DNA from: a virus
Direction: 5' to 3' (one strand)
IMG/VR virus record: IMGVR_UViG_3300010354_000047
Location: 62,001 to 126,000 of that record
Length of the DNA: 64,000 bases
Positions 25,101-33,676 of the stretch are shown here, one piece after another. Numbering within the stretch: position 1 is the stretch's first letter; each line of letters begins with the position of its first letter. The position numbers and the translations under genes are program-made. The notes beneath the pieces are model-generated. The model was given only the letters and a program-made list of their open reading frames with translations. It was not told where the DNA came from and ran no database searches.

Positions 25101-25737
25101 AGGGATTTCAGACCTTGGTGGCAACTTTGAAGGAATTACTACTCCTCCGGTCTACATCCCCGCCTCGATTATTGAAAATAAGGGGGATATCCTGATCGGA
25201 TTGTCCAGCGACACTCCCTCTGTCTTGCCTGTGGGTCCCGACGGATACGTTTTGACAGCGGACTCCTCTACATCCTCAGGTTTAGCCTGGGTCGCAGGAA
25301 TACCAGCGGGAGTTATTGTGATGTGGTCTGGTACCATAGCGAACATACCAACGGGTTGGGCACTTTGCAATGGTTCGGGAGGTACTCCAGACCTCCGTAA
25401 CAGATTCATTGTCGGTGCCCATAGCGGAACGGGAAGTGGAACTACAACTTCCGCAGGACCAACGGTGAATGTTTCAACCGGAGCGCTGAGTGCGAACTAT
25501 ACTCCAGGTAACATTGGTGGTGGAAATGGCCATCAGTTGTCTGTAGCCGAACTTGCTGCGCATACTCATAAAGTCTTTTTTGATGGGTTCGACTATCTCG
25601 GCCAAGCAGCAGGGGGGCCTAACCTCGGAACTTACGGTCCGTTGGATACTGAGGCGACGACCACCGGAGCCGGTTCTAACTATTACCATGAGAATCGTCC
25701 TGCTTATTACGCCCTAGCGTATATTATGAAACTTTGA
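22150..25737 (+). CDS. Tail fibre with C-terminal tail-collar domain
   Basis: 1195 residues from a GTG start (MSLTRAQLLMGDSGQGPLLP). The central part contains a beta-helix-like region similar to that of the preceding gene (FKTIARAALEIARIQSG, then RSEYGLCGVNADG). Around residue 1010 one copy of the NKGDILIGLSSDTPSVLPVG repeat occurs, the same unit found three times in the gene at 28649. The last 140 residues form a phage tail-collar domain: PAGVIVMWSGTIANIPTGWALCNG, PDLRNRFIVGA and a terminal ENRPAYYALAYIMKL. Collar domains terminate fibres and often contact the host. Likely a distal fibre protein. Confidence 0.87.
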   Translation: MSLTRAQLLMGDSGQGPLLPGQVQGVKPGPGVSIDSDGTITFFAGSATGVVRTNNTSAYNGYIWPSSTLTNGQLVLGAGGNLSWGRIPGYGLVENGSALKSRTVVSTSAPSTGVGLNEAPEGGMYWNSENEILYIRYGGVWNQVSYGPADLSTDLLTGTYTLYVNPEIGSDKYVTGVYDGSVTPVITNQMVVAGYTPQKPFKTIARAALEIARIQSGLGLDAQAFDRYVISCSSGTHIVDNDFGIGAVIGWEDGEVPSDAKLREMNSETYAGVVLPRGVSVVGADLRKTIIRPKYVPEKSGSMEGDRASIFRVTGGSFFFNFTFKDKEDYEESHHLLDCFSFVSDSDLEDYYEKAQIIFNQAYRNEPVNPGETEIVAPQPPGVAEEETDSVYGSSPYIFNCSVRSEYGLCGVNADGADVTGFRSMVLAQFTGVSLQKDLTCWQKYNSGPKTWTNTILNYNSYISLNPNDVRMDPTKRSFHVRAINNAFVQEVSVFAIGQGIHHWVKSGGEISITNSNSSFGGCAALAEDYKSEAFPQDSNWNVATINVAANLSDQVPNISLYKLGTVATGQVDDATTITLSLPLTDSERYPGTPEILASRNYTFAPGSYLWIENSDGPDWRAPLETVAWTSGSPDSIEITVAMENQDGDLPGVGGQPSLEGSQVYVRRLQDTRTLSQRRYSLNITNTDSNTRAPLRDYVVQTTIGSGGGIVGPLPDSDMVLVNKSGSIPIGTDPVVRKSQVILQRANPLNTWTADNYYRPGDTVRHENKHFTCVLENSDSVFDADKWNQSFVHMPSDFNAYDFFLNVSPVIYFDNDTDGQDETSNCGYDLTTCWETDSEIIAQYTSATDYRGVYQFLVGLGFSSADAQDILLPAPSSARELDPSSSVDMKGYVPDGAANLLSNWPIEFRRPSVLRIFGHAWEWAGFLNYSKALPAYQGDLSAQNQFTYYFTNQLGGRVYATGFNQEGYFVTAAGLTDLSTGENIGISDLGGNFEGITTPPVYIPASIIENKGDILIGLSSDTPSVLPVGPDGYVLTADSSTSSGLAWVAGIPAGVIVMWSGTIANIPTGWALCNGSGGTPDLRNRFIVGAHSGTGSGTTTSAGPTVNVSTGALSANYTPGNIGGGNGHQLSVAELAAHTHKVFFDGFDYLGQAAGGPNLGTYGPLDTEATTTGAGSNYYHENRPAYYALAYIMKL

Positions 25738-25770
25738 TGAGCCCCGAACTAATTCTCCCCTCTTAAAAAA

Positions 25771-26463
25771 ATGCCTTTGATCAGAATCTTTGCAAAAAGA
25801 CAAGCCGTCATAATCGGAGACGATGCGGCTGCAGGGGTCGATACCTCTTTAATTTCTCCTGACATTCGCGTCATAACTTTCGATCAGAATATACCTATCG
25901 GAAGTATTGTATACTGCGCAGACTCAGAAACCGGGGTAATCCCTCCCCTTGAAACCATAACAAGTTTAGAGCCCTGGATGAGTGTGGTAGAAGAAGCTGA
26001 GGAAATTATCTTTTGTCAGAAGAACCCAAAGACCTTTTACAGTACAATCGAGCCTGTCGGACGGGCGATAACGGTAAGTGAGAAAGGTTGGCCCCAACCT
26101 GAAAATAGCACGGAACAAGAGCCCCCTTCACCCCCCTCCCAAAATACTAAACTTTATTGGTCGGGTGAAGATTTCGTCTGGTGCACTTTTCCCTTTGAAA
26201 GCTCCCTGGAGGAAGCTAAAACCCATATGTGCCAGACTCTGAAACAGATGGCATATTCTCTTTTGCAGCCAACGGACTGGTACGTCATTCGGGAGTTTGA
26301 GACAGGAACAGAAACCCCCCTAGAGGTAACCACGTGGAGGGGACAAATCCGTGAACAAACTAATGAAAAGGAAGCAGAAGTGAACAGTAAAGTGTCGAAA
26401 GAAGAACTAGACTCCTACTGTCAATCAGGTTCCTTCTTAAGCTGGGTGAATGGTCCCTTGTGA
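25771..26463 (+). CDS. Putative tail fibre assembly protein
   Basis: 230 residues. The C-terminal third contains LLQPTDWYVIREFETGTETP, then VTTWRGQIREQTNEKEAEV, a pattern typical of tail fibre assembly chaperones and DUF4376-type proteins (short Trp-Tyr helix followed by an R..VRE....E helix). The N-terminal part is beta-rich, with a proline-rich spacer near residue 115. Location directly after a collar-bearing fibre gene agrees with a chaperone that trimerises or caps that fibre. Medium certainty. Confidence 0.6.
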   Translation: MPLIRIFAKRQAVIIGDDAAAGVDTSLISPDIRVITFDQNIPIGSIVYCADSETGVIPPLETITSLEPWMSVVEEAEEIIFCQKNPKTFYSTIEPVGRAITVSEKGWPQPENSTEQEPPSPPSQNTKLYWSGEDFVWCTFPFESSLEEAKTHMCQTLKQMAYSLLQPTDWYVIREFETGTETPLEVTTWRGQIREQTNEKEAEVNSKVSKEELDSYCQSGSFLSWVNGPL

Positions 26464-26506
26464 CTTTCGACGTTATAAAGTCTCTTCCGTCAGGTTTGTA
26501 CTCCGG

Positions 26507-26515
26507 GGGTAAAAC
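26507..26515 (+). promoter_or_regulatory. Late-type box GGGTAAAAC
   Basis: GGGTAAAAC ends 22 nt before the ATG at 26538. Confidence 0.5.
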
Positions 26516-26537
26516 CCAATAACTCCTGTAATTAAAG

Positions 26538-28277
26538 ATGCCATCGAGTTCTGACATAATTACTCCAATTCTGCTGTTGCGGTCCTCTACAGCTTCTAAG
26601 AGGCCCGATCCCGCCGACTTGCTTCCGGGGCAGCCTGCAATCAATTACAATAGCTCTGACCCAGGTCTCTATTTTTCAGATAGCACTCTGTCGGAACTCC
26701 TGAAGATAGGTCCATGTCACGTGGGTCCTACTGAACCAAATGGCACTCCCGCTATTGGAGGGTACGCCGGTAAATGTGTAGGGGAATCTTGGCTGGATAC
26801 ATCTGATCCAGAGCGAAACACTCTCAAGATTTGGGACGGGTCGGCGTGGCTTATTGCGGGTCAAATTACTCCCAACACCTTCTTTATCTCAAACACCCTA
26901 TGGGTGGACGTGGATGGGGACGACTCAAATACGGGCCGTTCACCTATCTACGCGAAAAAGACGATTCAGGCCGCTCTCGATGAAGCAACTGCGGGCATGA
27001 CCATCAGAGTTTCTCCCGGTTCTTTCATCGAGGATAATCCCTTAATCTTTTCCGACGTTAACATCACCATTTCTGGAGCCGGTAGTCAGATAACAGAGAT
27101 TGTTCTAGAGAATGATGCCGACCTGTTTCATATGCGAAGCGGGTCTGTGGTGCAAGACTTCACTTTTTCAAAAGAGACTGCCGTAACAAATAAGGCTATC
27201 ACTCGGTTTATTCCTACGGGAGCAGGGACGATTGTTACACCTCCTCTGGTGAAAGATTGCGTAGCAAACGTCGAGGGGGCAATCGGAATTCTGGCTGATG
27301 GTAATGCCTCTGGTGGTTTAAAGACTTTCTCCTCTTCGGACTTCAAGGTTTCCGCCGAAAACAGCGTGGGATTCAAATGCTTGAACAAAGCTTTTATTGA
27401 AGCGGATGGTTGTGAGACAACTTACGCTCAGACATCGATGCTCACCGAATCCGGAGGAACAATTCGGGCAACGAACTGCAAGTCTGTGTATGGGGAATAT
27501 GGCCTTGTTTCAAATGGTATTAGCGACCCTGAGCAGACTGGGGAATTTGCAACTATTGATGCCCTGGGAACACACATTCAAGTAGATGACTTATCTGAAA
27601 CTTTGAGACCCTATGAAGGGCAAGTTCTCACAGTAGGTGGGACATTCTTCCGAGTGTGCGGATTTCTGATCTCGGACCCAGGAGACGGCTACACATCACC
27701 CCCGCAAGTTATCGTCAGTCTTGGCTCCGGTCCAAACCCAGTAGCGGCTGAAGGCTTTGCAGTCATTGAAGATGGTCAAGTCGTGGATATAGTTTTGACA
27801 GAACCTGGCCAGGGGTACTCAGAATCAGATGTAGTCACAGTAACCTTTGTCGGTGGGACAGGTTGTCCCGCTCACGCCGAAGCAGTTCTTTCACCGATTT
27901 ACTACACTGTTAATACTGCCTCAGAGATTGCAGGAAATTCTAGCGTTGTGTGTATATCTGAACCCCTTCCGTATTCCCCATCCCCAGGAGACGAAGTTGT
28001 CTTTTACAGGATGAGCAAAATTGTAGCCCATTCCCATTACTTTGGCTACCTGGGAACCGGAAGTCAAACTCCTTTTGAAGGAGGCTCCCCCGTACCAGAA
28101 AACGAGGTCGTTGAGCAGGATGGAGGAAGAGTTTTCGTAAGTAGCATGAATCAATCAGGGAATTTCAGGGTTGGAAAAGAATTCTGCATCAGCCAGGTTG
28201 ATAATGTGATTTCCGGCTTCACTTTTTCGAATTCGGTTTTGGCTGCCGTTTTACCCATCATTACTGCAATTGACTGA
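26538..28277 (+). CDS. Tail fibre protein with beta-helix region
   Basis: 579 residues. It opens with the same N-terminal module as the 1587-residue fibre (LLLRSSTASKRPDPADLLPG, then NSSDPGLYF). From about residue 125 a parallel beta-helix of pectate-lyase type can be read: WVDVDGDDSNTGRSP, KKTIQAALDEA, GMTIRVSPGSF, then repeating short strands with Asn/Gly/Val. A domain around residues 375-450 repeats a DPG.GYTSPP / EPGQGYSESD turn, and the C-terminus ends in a hydrophobic strand. Structural fibre or host-surface polysaccharide-binding protein; enzyme activity cannot be judged. Confidence 0.78.
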   Translation: MPSSSDIITPILLLRSSTASKRPDPADLLPGQPAINYNSSDPGLYFSDSTLSELLKIGPCHVGPTEPNGTPAIGGYAGKCVGESWLDTSDPERNTLKIWDGSAWLIAGQITPNTFFISNTLWVDVDGDDSNTGRSPIYAKKTIQAALDEATAGMTIRVSPGSFIEDNPLIFSDVNITISGAGSQITEIVLENDADLFHMRSGSVVQDFTFSKETAVTNKAITRFIPTGAGTIVTPPLVKDCVANVEGAIGILADGNASGGLKTFSSSDFKVSAENSVGFKCLNKAFIEADGCETTYAQTSMLTESGGTIRATNCKSVYGEYGLVSNGISDPEQTGEFATIDALGTHIQVDDLSETLRPYEGQVLTVGGTFFRVCGFLISDPGDGYTSPPQVIVSLGSGPNPVAAEGFAVIEDGQVVDIVLTEPGQGYSESDVVTVTFVGGTGCPAHAEAVLSPIYYTVNTASEIAGNSSVVCISEPLPYSPSPGDEVVFYRMSKIVAHSHYFGYLGTGSQTPFEGGSPVPENEVVEQDGGRVFVSSMNQSGNFRVGKEFCISQVDNVISGFTFSNSVLAAVLPIITAID

Positions 28278-28278
28278 G

Positions 28279-28638
28279 ATGACTTTACCTCTAACCACTT
28301 TTAATACCACATTTCTCGAGATTCCCGAGATTGAAGAAACTTTTTATACCGCTCCAGCCGGGTACTCTCAGATTGTGACCATGTGCCAGGTTTCAAACGT
28401 GTCCACTACAGACAGTGGATTAGTGAGCTTAAACTTAAACCGTGGCCTCGACGTAATCCAGCAACTTAACGAGTACGAAATTCCTCCTGGCGAAGTTCTT
28501 TGTGTTTACGGAGCTGGACAAGGTTCCTTGATTCTAGAACCTGGTGACTTCATTTCCGTGTTTCGCTCACCGGGAGAGGGTGTGACTTTGAACATCACAA
28601 TGAGTGTAATTGGAACACTTATCGCCAAGACCTGCTGA
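28279..28638 (+). CDS. Small virion-type protein, 119 aa
   Basis: Start taken at the ATG two bases after the preceding stop; a TTG at 28270 would overlap. The product is a compact beta-rich domain (YSQIVTMCQVSNVSTTDSGL, PPGEVLCVYGAGQGSLILEP, LNITMSVIGTLI) of the kind found at the ends of fibres. Its C-terminal half resembles the end of the gene at 28649, where a strand ending VFSIVTLID parallels VIGTLIAKTC. Probably a fibre tip or accessory decoration protein; family not identified. Confidence 0.6.
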   Translation: MTLPLTTFNTTFLEIPEIEETFYTAPAGYSQIVTMCQVSNVSTTDSGLVSLNLNRGLDVIQQLNEYEIPPGEVLCVYGAGQGSLILEPGDFISVFRSPGEGVTLNITMSVIGTLIAKTC

Positions 28639-28648
28639 ATAGACCAAA

Positions 28649-29677
28649 ATGGCCAAATTTTTTGACGACAAAGTTATTCCCACTCCCCCGGAAGAAGCCG
28701 GGGAAGATCGCTATGATCTGCTGAGTCTAAAAAGTGCAGAGCCCAACCTTGGCCTTCCGGAAACAAGCGGATACGTTTTAGCTAGCGACACAGAGGGAAA
28801 TAGATATTGGGTTGCTATCTCAAGTGCCGATGGTGACTGGATTCCTAAATCCATCATACTCGCAAAGGGTGACACAATTGTAGGCTTAAGCTCCGGAAAC
28901 CCTGTTAAGCTTCCCGTTGGCTCAGACGGTCAAGTATTGACAGCCGATTCATCAGCGTCGTACGGAGTTAAATGGGGAGATGTACCTCTTGGTGACTTCA
29001 TTCCGAATGCTATAATTACAGCCAAGGGAGACCTCATTATAGGAGAGGCCTCTAATGACCCCAACAAATTAGCCGTAGGAACAAATGGCTACGTATTGAC
29101 CGCAGACTCCACGGCACCTCTTGGCATAAAGTGGGCAAGTCCTGCTGGGGACTTTATCCCTAACTCTGTGATTAGTGCGAAAGGGGATCTGATCATTGGG
29201 GAAGCCGCCAGTGACCCAAACAAGTTACCCGTTGGAACAAACGGTCATGTGTTGACAGCGGATGCGTCTGCACCCTTGGGAGTCACATGGGCACCGACTG
29301 CGAGCCCCTTAAACTTAACCACGGTAACCAAAACAGCTACGTCTTTGGCACCAGGCGCAGCATATGATTTCACTATTTCCGGGTCGTGTTTCCTCTTCGT
29401 TCGCATAAACGCTAACCAGCCAGCCTGGATAAGGGGGTACGGTACCTCCGCAGCAAGATCGGCAGATATACGAACCCTTCCTGGCGCACCTTACCCAGAC
29501 CCTGGGACGGGTTTCTTCACAGAGGTAGTCACGACAGCTCTTGAGCCGGAAATCTCGTTGTCACCCTTGCCAACAATTTATGGCGACTCTTCTACTACTT
29601 ATTGGAGAGTTATCAACCAAGACACCCTTACTCGAACGATCACAATGGTGTTCAGCATTGTTACTTTAATCGACTGA
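28649..29677 (+). CDS. Fibre protein with three AKGD repeats
   Basis: 342 residues. Between about residues 64 and 220 there are three tandem units of about 50 residues, each with IP(N/K)(S/A)(I/V)I.AKGD, then GLSSG/GEAS/GEAA, (N)K..VG..G.VLTADS and G(V/I)(K/T)WA. One further copy is in the collar fibre at 22150. The C-terminal 120 residues form a beta-rich domain. Such repeats are typical of phage fibre shafts. Operon position between fibre genes supports this. Confidence 0.75.
   Translation: MAKFFDDKVIPTPPEEAGEDRYDLLSLKSAEPNLGLPETSGYVLASDTEGNRYWVAISSADGDWIPKSIILAKGDTIVGLSSGNPVKLPVGSDGQVLTADSSASYGVKWGDVPLGDFIPNAIITAKGDLIIGEASNDPNKLAVGTNGYVLTADSTAPLGIKWASPAGDFIPNSVISAKGDLIIGEAASDPNKLPVGTNGHVLTADASAPLGVTWAPTASPLNLTTVTKTATSLAPGAAYDFTISGSCFLFVRINANQPAWIRGYGTSAARSADIRTLPGAPYPDPGTGFFTEVVTTALEPEISLSPLPTIYGDSSTTYWRVINQDTLTRTITMVFSIVTLID
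28840..29305 (+). repeat. Three tandem AKGD fibre repeats
   Basis: In-frame repeats of about 150 bp encoding AKGD(T/L)I, VG(S/T)(D/N)G and VLTAD(S/A). A fourth, diverged copy at about 25165-25295 in the collar fibre gene makes recombination between the two genes possible. Confidence 0.75.
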
Positions 29678-29684
29678 GGTAAGA

Positions 29685-32600
29685 ATGCCTCAACTTTGGC
29701 CGCTGGGTTACATAGAAAGCTGCATCAATCCTACAACTGGGCAACTTTGGCCTTTGTGGCCATACGGAGGGGAACCTTGCCCCGGCCCATCCACATGGGT
29801 GAGGCAAGTTTTCTCCTACCCTGTACTTCCGAGCCCCCCTGACCCTTGGCAGAATAACGTTATTGCGACTGACGAAGAGGGGGGTATCTATGTTTGGACC
29901 AGATTCGCAGCTATAGCTCCTAGTCCGACTTCTCACGGATGGGCAAATATCACGAAGTTTTCTGAAGATGGGTCCTTAGAATGGTCAAAGGACTTAAACA
30001 AAGACATTGGTATTGGTAATGAGTTCCCTCCCCTCCCAGGAATTCTGAGGGCGACTCCCGAGGGTGTTCTAATTGTAGCCTCAAATGCGCGAAATACTCA
30101 AGAAGGAGATCGAAATCCCTGCTATCTTATCTGTTTAAACAAGGAAACAGGAAACTTAAATTGGGCAAAGGCTATCACCCTTAACTTTGTTGGTTCTGAC
30201 GACAATTGCAAATTTGAGGGGTTGCTTGGTATCAACTCTGTAAACGGTAATATATATCTCGGCATTAAATACTATCCCCCGAGTAATTTTAGCGGGGGGG
30301 AATCACCTGGTTTAGTAACCCTTTCCTCAAATGGTTCGGCCATAAGCGCGATTAATCTGGGAATAGATTCTCCATGGTTCATATATTCGCAGTTCTCGGG
30401 AGTTCTCACAAAAGCAGATGGGTCGATTATTGCGTATGGAACGAAAGGTATTTATACAGGGGGGACAATTATCACCTCTGATACCAAGGGATATATTATT
30501 GGCTTGTCTGGTGATGGTTCTTCCACGAGTCCCTCATACTGGCTATACGGAAGTAATACGTCCGATGTTGACTTCACCTCTGGCGGAATTCTGTTGTCTA
30601 ATGGGGACATTCTACTAAGAGTATCAGGAGGTGAAGACGTTAGTAGAAGTCAGATTTGGATTGTCGATCCTTCAACTGGCGAGATTAAGACTAATGCAGT
30701 TCCGTACCATGGCGTGTCAAGTGCCCATTATCTGCAGGAGTTGCCAAGCGGAGAGATAATGGTCGCAGGGTGGATTTTTGGGACGGGAAAGACCGTGATC
30801 AACAATGGCTGGAGAACCTCCTCGAATCCGCAGTATCCAAGCAACTATTTTTCCGTTTATTCATCAGACCTCTCTCAAATAACAGCCTACAGGGAGGTGG
30901 GAATTAACCCGGGAACATTCAACGAAAGCGTTCGTAGCTTTAGCACTCCTAGTTTATCGACTGGTAGATACGTGGGAGCCCCACAATACCGGACTCCAGG
31001 TTTCGTCTCGTACACAACTCCTTACTTTTCCATAGTTTCTACCGATCTCAGCCCCATGGCTAGGAGGTATGCTACCCTTCCGGATTACACATCGTCTGGA
31101 TACGATTCGTATGTGAGATTTGCTAGCGCAACCACTAATCTTCCTGTTAGTGTTTCTGCTGGCTCGAACTACCCCCCTATAGTTACACTTCCTTCTCCTG
31201 CATCACCTTTATCGGCAAACGCCGTTGATCACGCCTCATCAATAGTTTTGACAGAAGGGACCATTGTCTGGGCCTTCTTCCAGGATGACGGTGGAATTAC
31301 CTGTGACACCTTACCATTTGAATGCGACATTGATGTCAATCCCTACTGTGAGACAGACTTTGGTGGTGCCTGGGCTAATTGCACAAGCATCACTTCCTTT
31401 CCATTTATGGATGTTGGCTCTGGAACGGACTTCGAGAGTGCGTGGAGCGGGTGCAGCAATATGTCTTCATTCCCCTCACTGGACGTTAGCTCCGGAACTA
31501 ATTTCCGTTACACCTGGAAAGATTGTTCAAGTTTGTCTAGCTTCCCCCAACTACATACAGGCTCTGGAACCGATTTTTCGTATGCTTGGCAGGGTTGTTC
31601 GGCTTTAACGACTTTTCCTTCTCTTGACGTAAGCTCCGGAACAAAATTTTCATACACTTGGTCAGGGTGTAGCACCTTGACTTCTTTTCCACTCCTGGAC
31701 GTTAGCTCAGGAACATGGTTCTTCGGTGCCTGGTCTGGTTGCAGTAATCTCACTTCCTTCCCCGTTCTAGATGTCAGCTCTGGAACATACTTTGACGCTG
31801 CCTGGCGCGACTGCTCCAGTCTAACTTCCTTTCCCTTTCTAGATCTGAGCTCAGGAATTAATTTCATTGGAACCTGGAAAGGCTGCTCAAGCCTGACGTC
31901 GTTTCCTCCAAACGTTTTCGACGACTGCACATTCGTTTATTCCTTTGAGGATGCCTGGAAGAACTGCGCTCTAAGTGAGGAAAGTGTGGATAATATTTTA
32001 GTCTCCCTCGATGCTTCCGGATTAAGTAATAATACAACAACTCTTGCTGGCGGGACATCGGCCGCTCCGGGTCCTGCAGGATTAGCAGCAAAAGCGTCCC
32101 TGGAAGCAAAAGGGTGGACAGTTTACGTGAATGGGGCTGTTCCTTGTGACCTCCCTCCCTACTATTGTGACACGAATGTGAACCCGAATTGTGTTACCGA
32201 CTTTAGCGATGCTTGGAAAGATTGCGATCTACTAACCTCCTTCCCAGAAATAGACGTAAGCTCAGGAACAAATTTCTATAGAACATGGTACGGTTGTCAA
32301 TCCCTCACCTCTTTCCCAACTTTAAACGTGAGCTCTGGAACAAACTTCAATACAGCTTGGGCTCTTTGTTTCAGCCTGACGTCTTTCCCCCTACTGGACA
32401 CCAGCTCAGGAACTAACTTCTTAGGTGCCTGGGGGCTCTGTCAGAGCTTAACTTCTTTTCCCGCCCTCGATTTCAGCTCAGGAACTAATTTCGAATTGGC
32501 ATGGTATAACTGCACTAGCCTCACGTCCTTCCCCTATATTGACATGGGTTCCGGAACTAATTTCGAATTCGCATGGGCTTACTGCGAAAACCTGAGCTCA

Positions 32601-32834
32601 TTCCCGGCGAATGTTTTTGACAATTGCTCCTATGTCTTCTCTTTCGAAGGAGCTTGGGAGGGTTGCGCCCTGGATCAAACTAGTGTAGACAACATTCTGA
32701 TCTCCCTCGATGTTTCCGGTCTTTTATACGGGAGTACTTCTCTTGCTGAAGGAACATCAGCGGCTCCGGGGCCAGCGGGATTGTCGGCTAAAGCATCCCT
32801 CGTGTCCAAAGGTTGGACAATCGCTACAAACTAA
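29685..32834 (+). CDS. Giant fibre/adhesin with LRR-like FPxLDVSSGT repeats
   Basis: 1049 residues. The N-terminus is Trp/Pro-rich (LWPLGYIESC, GQLWPLWPYGG). Residues about 50-530 look like a beta-propeller or repeat-strand region (GSLEWSKDL, TGNLNWAKAI, GYIIGLSGDG). From about 548 come two arrays of a 22-23-residue repeat, LTSFP.LDVSSGT.F..AW.GCS, resembling the DUF285/BspA-like leucine-rich repeats of bacterial surface proteins: about nine units in the first array and about six in the second. Each array starts with a CDLPP.YCD..VNP.C segment and ends with a VDNIL.SLD.SGL ... SAAPGPAGL.AKASL..KGWT cap, so the whole module is duplicated. Probably a receptor-binding fibre. Confidence 0.78.
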   Translation: MPQLWPLGYIESCINPTTGQLWPLWPYGGEPCPGPSTWVRQVFSYPVLPSPPDPWQNNVIATDEEGGIYVWTRFAAIAPSPTSHGWANITKFSEDGSLEWSKDLNKDIGIGNEFPPLPGILRATPEGVLIVASNARNTQEGDRNPCYLICLNKETGNLNWAKAITLNFVGSDDNCKFEGLLGINSVNGNIYLGIKYYPPSNFSGGESPGLVTLSSNGSAISAINLGIDSPWFIYSQFSGVLTKADGSIIAYGTKGIYTGGTIITSDTKGYIIGLSGDGSSTSPSYWLYGSNTSDVDFTSGGILLSNGDILLRVSGGEDVSRSQIWIVDPSTGEIKTNAVPYHGVSSAHYLQELPSGEIMVAGWIFGTGKTVINNGWRTSSNPQYPSNYFSVYSSDLSQITAYREVGINPGTFNESVRSFSTPSLSTGRYVGAPQYRTPGFVSYTTPYFSIVSTDLSPMARRYATLPDYTSSGYDSYVRFASATTNLPVSVSAGSNYPPIVTLPSPASPLSANAVDHASSIVLTEGTIVWAFFQDDGGITCDTLPFECDIDVNPYCETDFGGAWANCTSITSFPFMDVGSGTDFESAWSGCSNMSSFPSLDVSSGTNFRYTWKDCSSLSSFPQLHTGSGTDFSYAWQGCSALTTFPSLDVSSGTKFSYTWSGCSTLTSFPLLDVSSGTWFFGAWSGCSNLTSFPVLDVSSGTYFDAAWRDCSSLTSFPFLDLSSGINFIGTWKGCSSLTSFPPNVFDDCTFVYSFEDAWKNCALSEESVDNILVSLDASGLSNNTTTLAGGTSAAPGPAGLAAKASLEAKGWTVYVNGAVPCDLPPYYCDTNVNPNCVTDFSDAWKDCDLLTSFPEIDVSSGTNFYRTWYGCQSLTSFPTLNVSSGTNFNTAWALCFSLTSFPLLDTSSGTNFLGAWGLCQSLTSFPALDFSSGTNFELAWYNCTSLTSFPYIDMGSGTNFEFAWAYCENLSSFPANVFDNCSYVFSFEGAWEGCALDQTSVDNILISLDVSGLLYGSTSLAEGTSAAPGPAGLSAKASLVSKGWTIATN
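31328..32830 (+). repeat. Duplicated LRR-like repeat module
   Basis: Two in-frame module copies (about 31310-32130 and 32140-32834), each an array of 66-69-bp units encoding SFP.LDVSSGT.F..AW and a conserved C-terminal cap. Unit number differs between copies. Confidence 0.8.
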
Positions 32835-32843
32835 GCCATTGTG

Positions 32844-33602
32844 TTAAAAGTCGAGAGAGAGCTCCTCAGAGTCCTTTCTAGAAAAACTTCCAAATAAATC
32901 TTTCGGGGTCTGGTATCCCTCGTTTCCCTTTGATCGATTAGCAGAGGAGCAAACTAAGGAGTAACATGCCTTTCCCTTATGATACGTCTTCCACTCCTTC
33001 CAGAGATTTTCGTCTTTAAATCTTCGTGAAGTCGGGGGTCCTACCAAAGGAATATCTGTGTAACAAAGGGACTGCAGACGCAGGAAAGAGTCGGCGATCT
33101 CGTTAAAGGAGAGCCCAACGTGATCCACATCAGTCCGCATACCTTTTCGAATGCTTTTTCCCGTAAGATAGCATGTGATTGGCAAAACAACTGAGTCTCT
33201 ATATTCTTTTAGTTGGTAACCTATACCTCCTCGCATCGCAGATTTTACTGCGTTGTAATGCTTTTCCTCTAGAGTGGCAGAGGTTGCAATTTTCTTACTC
33301 GGGTAGAGAGCCTCAATTAGTTTAGCCTTTGACACTGGTTGTTTCGTTCCCCCCCTTTCAAGAGATATCATTTTCACACGGCGACCTCCTGCAATGTCTA
33401 CATTGCGCAAGTACACCGAAACTTCTGAGTCATTCGCGAGTTTTGACCACGTGTGGGAGAGGCGGCAGGATCTCAAGACGAATTCTTTTGGCTCCCCGAT
33501 GAGCCTTGTGTTTATTCGATGATTTTCCAGGATTTTCGATAACTTTTCTGTATAGTCCTTTTTCGTGATCCCGAAAGTCTGCTTTCCGATTGTTTCTGGC
33601 AT
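32844..33602 (-). CDS. DCL/DUF3223-like protein with HNH-like core
   Basis: 252 residues on the opposite strand to all neighbours. The N-terminal half has W.KLA, then VKMISLERGGTKQPVSKAK, LIEALYPSKKIA; the C-terminal half has CYLTGKSI, TDVDHVGLSFNEIADSFL, WKEWKTYHKGKA and LVCSSANRSKG. The pattern TGK, DVDH, W..YH and C..AN.SKG is that of DUF3223/DCL-type proteins carried by phages, where DH plus a distal AN..K suggests an HNH-fold nuclease. It reads toward the fibre gene and starts 75 nt upstream of the next plus-strand gene. An isolated reversed gene between modules looks like a mobile insertion. Confidence 0.65.
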   Translation of the reverse strand: MPETIGKQTFGITKKDYTEKLSKILENHRINTRLIGEPKEFVLRSCRLSHTWSKLANDSEVSVYLRNVDIAGGRRVKMISLERGGTKQPVSKAKLIEALYPSKKIATSATLEEKHYNAVKSAMRGGIGYQLKEYRDSVVLPITCYLTGKSIRKGMRTDVDHVGLSFNEIADSFLRLQSLCYTDIPLVGPPTSRRFKDENLWKEWKTYHKGKACYSLVCSSANRSKGNEGYQTPKDLFGSFSRKDSEELSLDF

Positions 33603-33626
33603 CTAGGGTGTGTGTTTGCTACAAAA

Positions 33627-33654
33627 CTTTACCCAGACTACCCCCTGCTAAACT
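33627..33654 (+). promoter_or_regulatory. Promoter CTTTAC-N16-TAAACT
   Basis: CTTTAC at 33627-33632, 16 bp spacer, TAAACT at 33649-33654. It matches the GTTTAC-N16-TATACT form found before four other metabolic genes and lies 22 nt before the GTG at 33677. Confidence 0.55.
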
Positions 33655-33676
33655 AAACCAAGAGTTCAAGTCTTTA

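Noticed and set aside
31328-32640. CRISPR-like spacing of repeats
   Set aside because: Repeats are 66-69 bp, in frame within a large gene and vary in sequence; they are protein repeats, with no unique spacers or cas genes.
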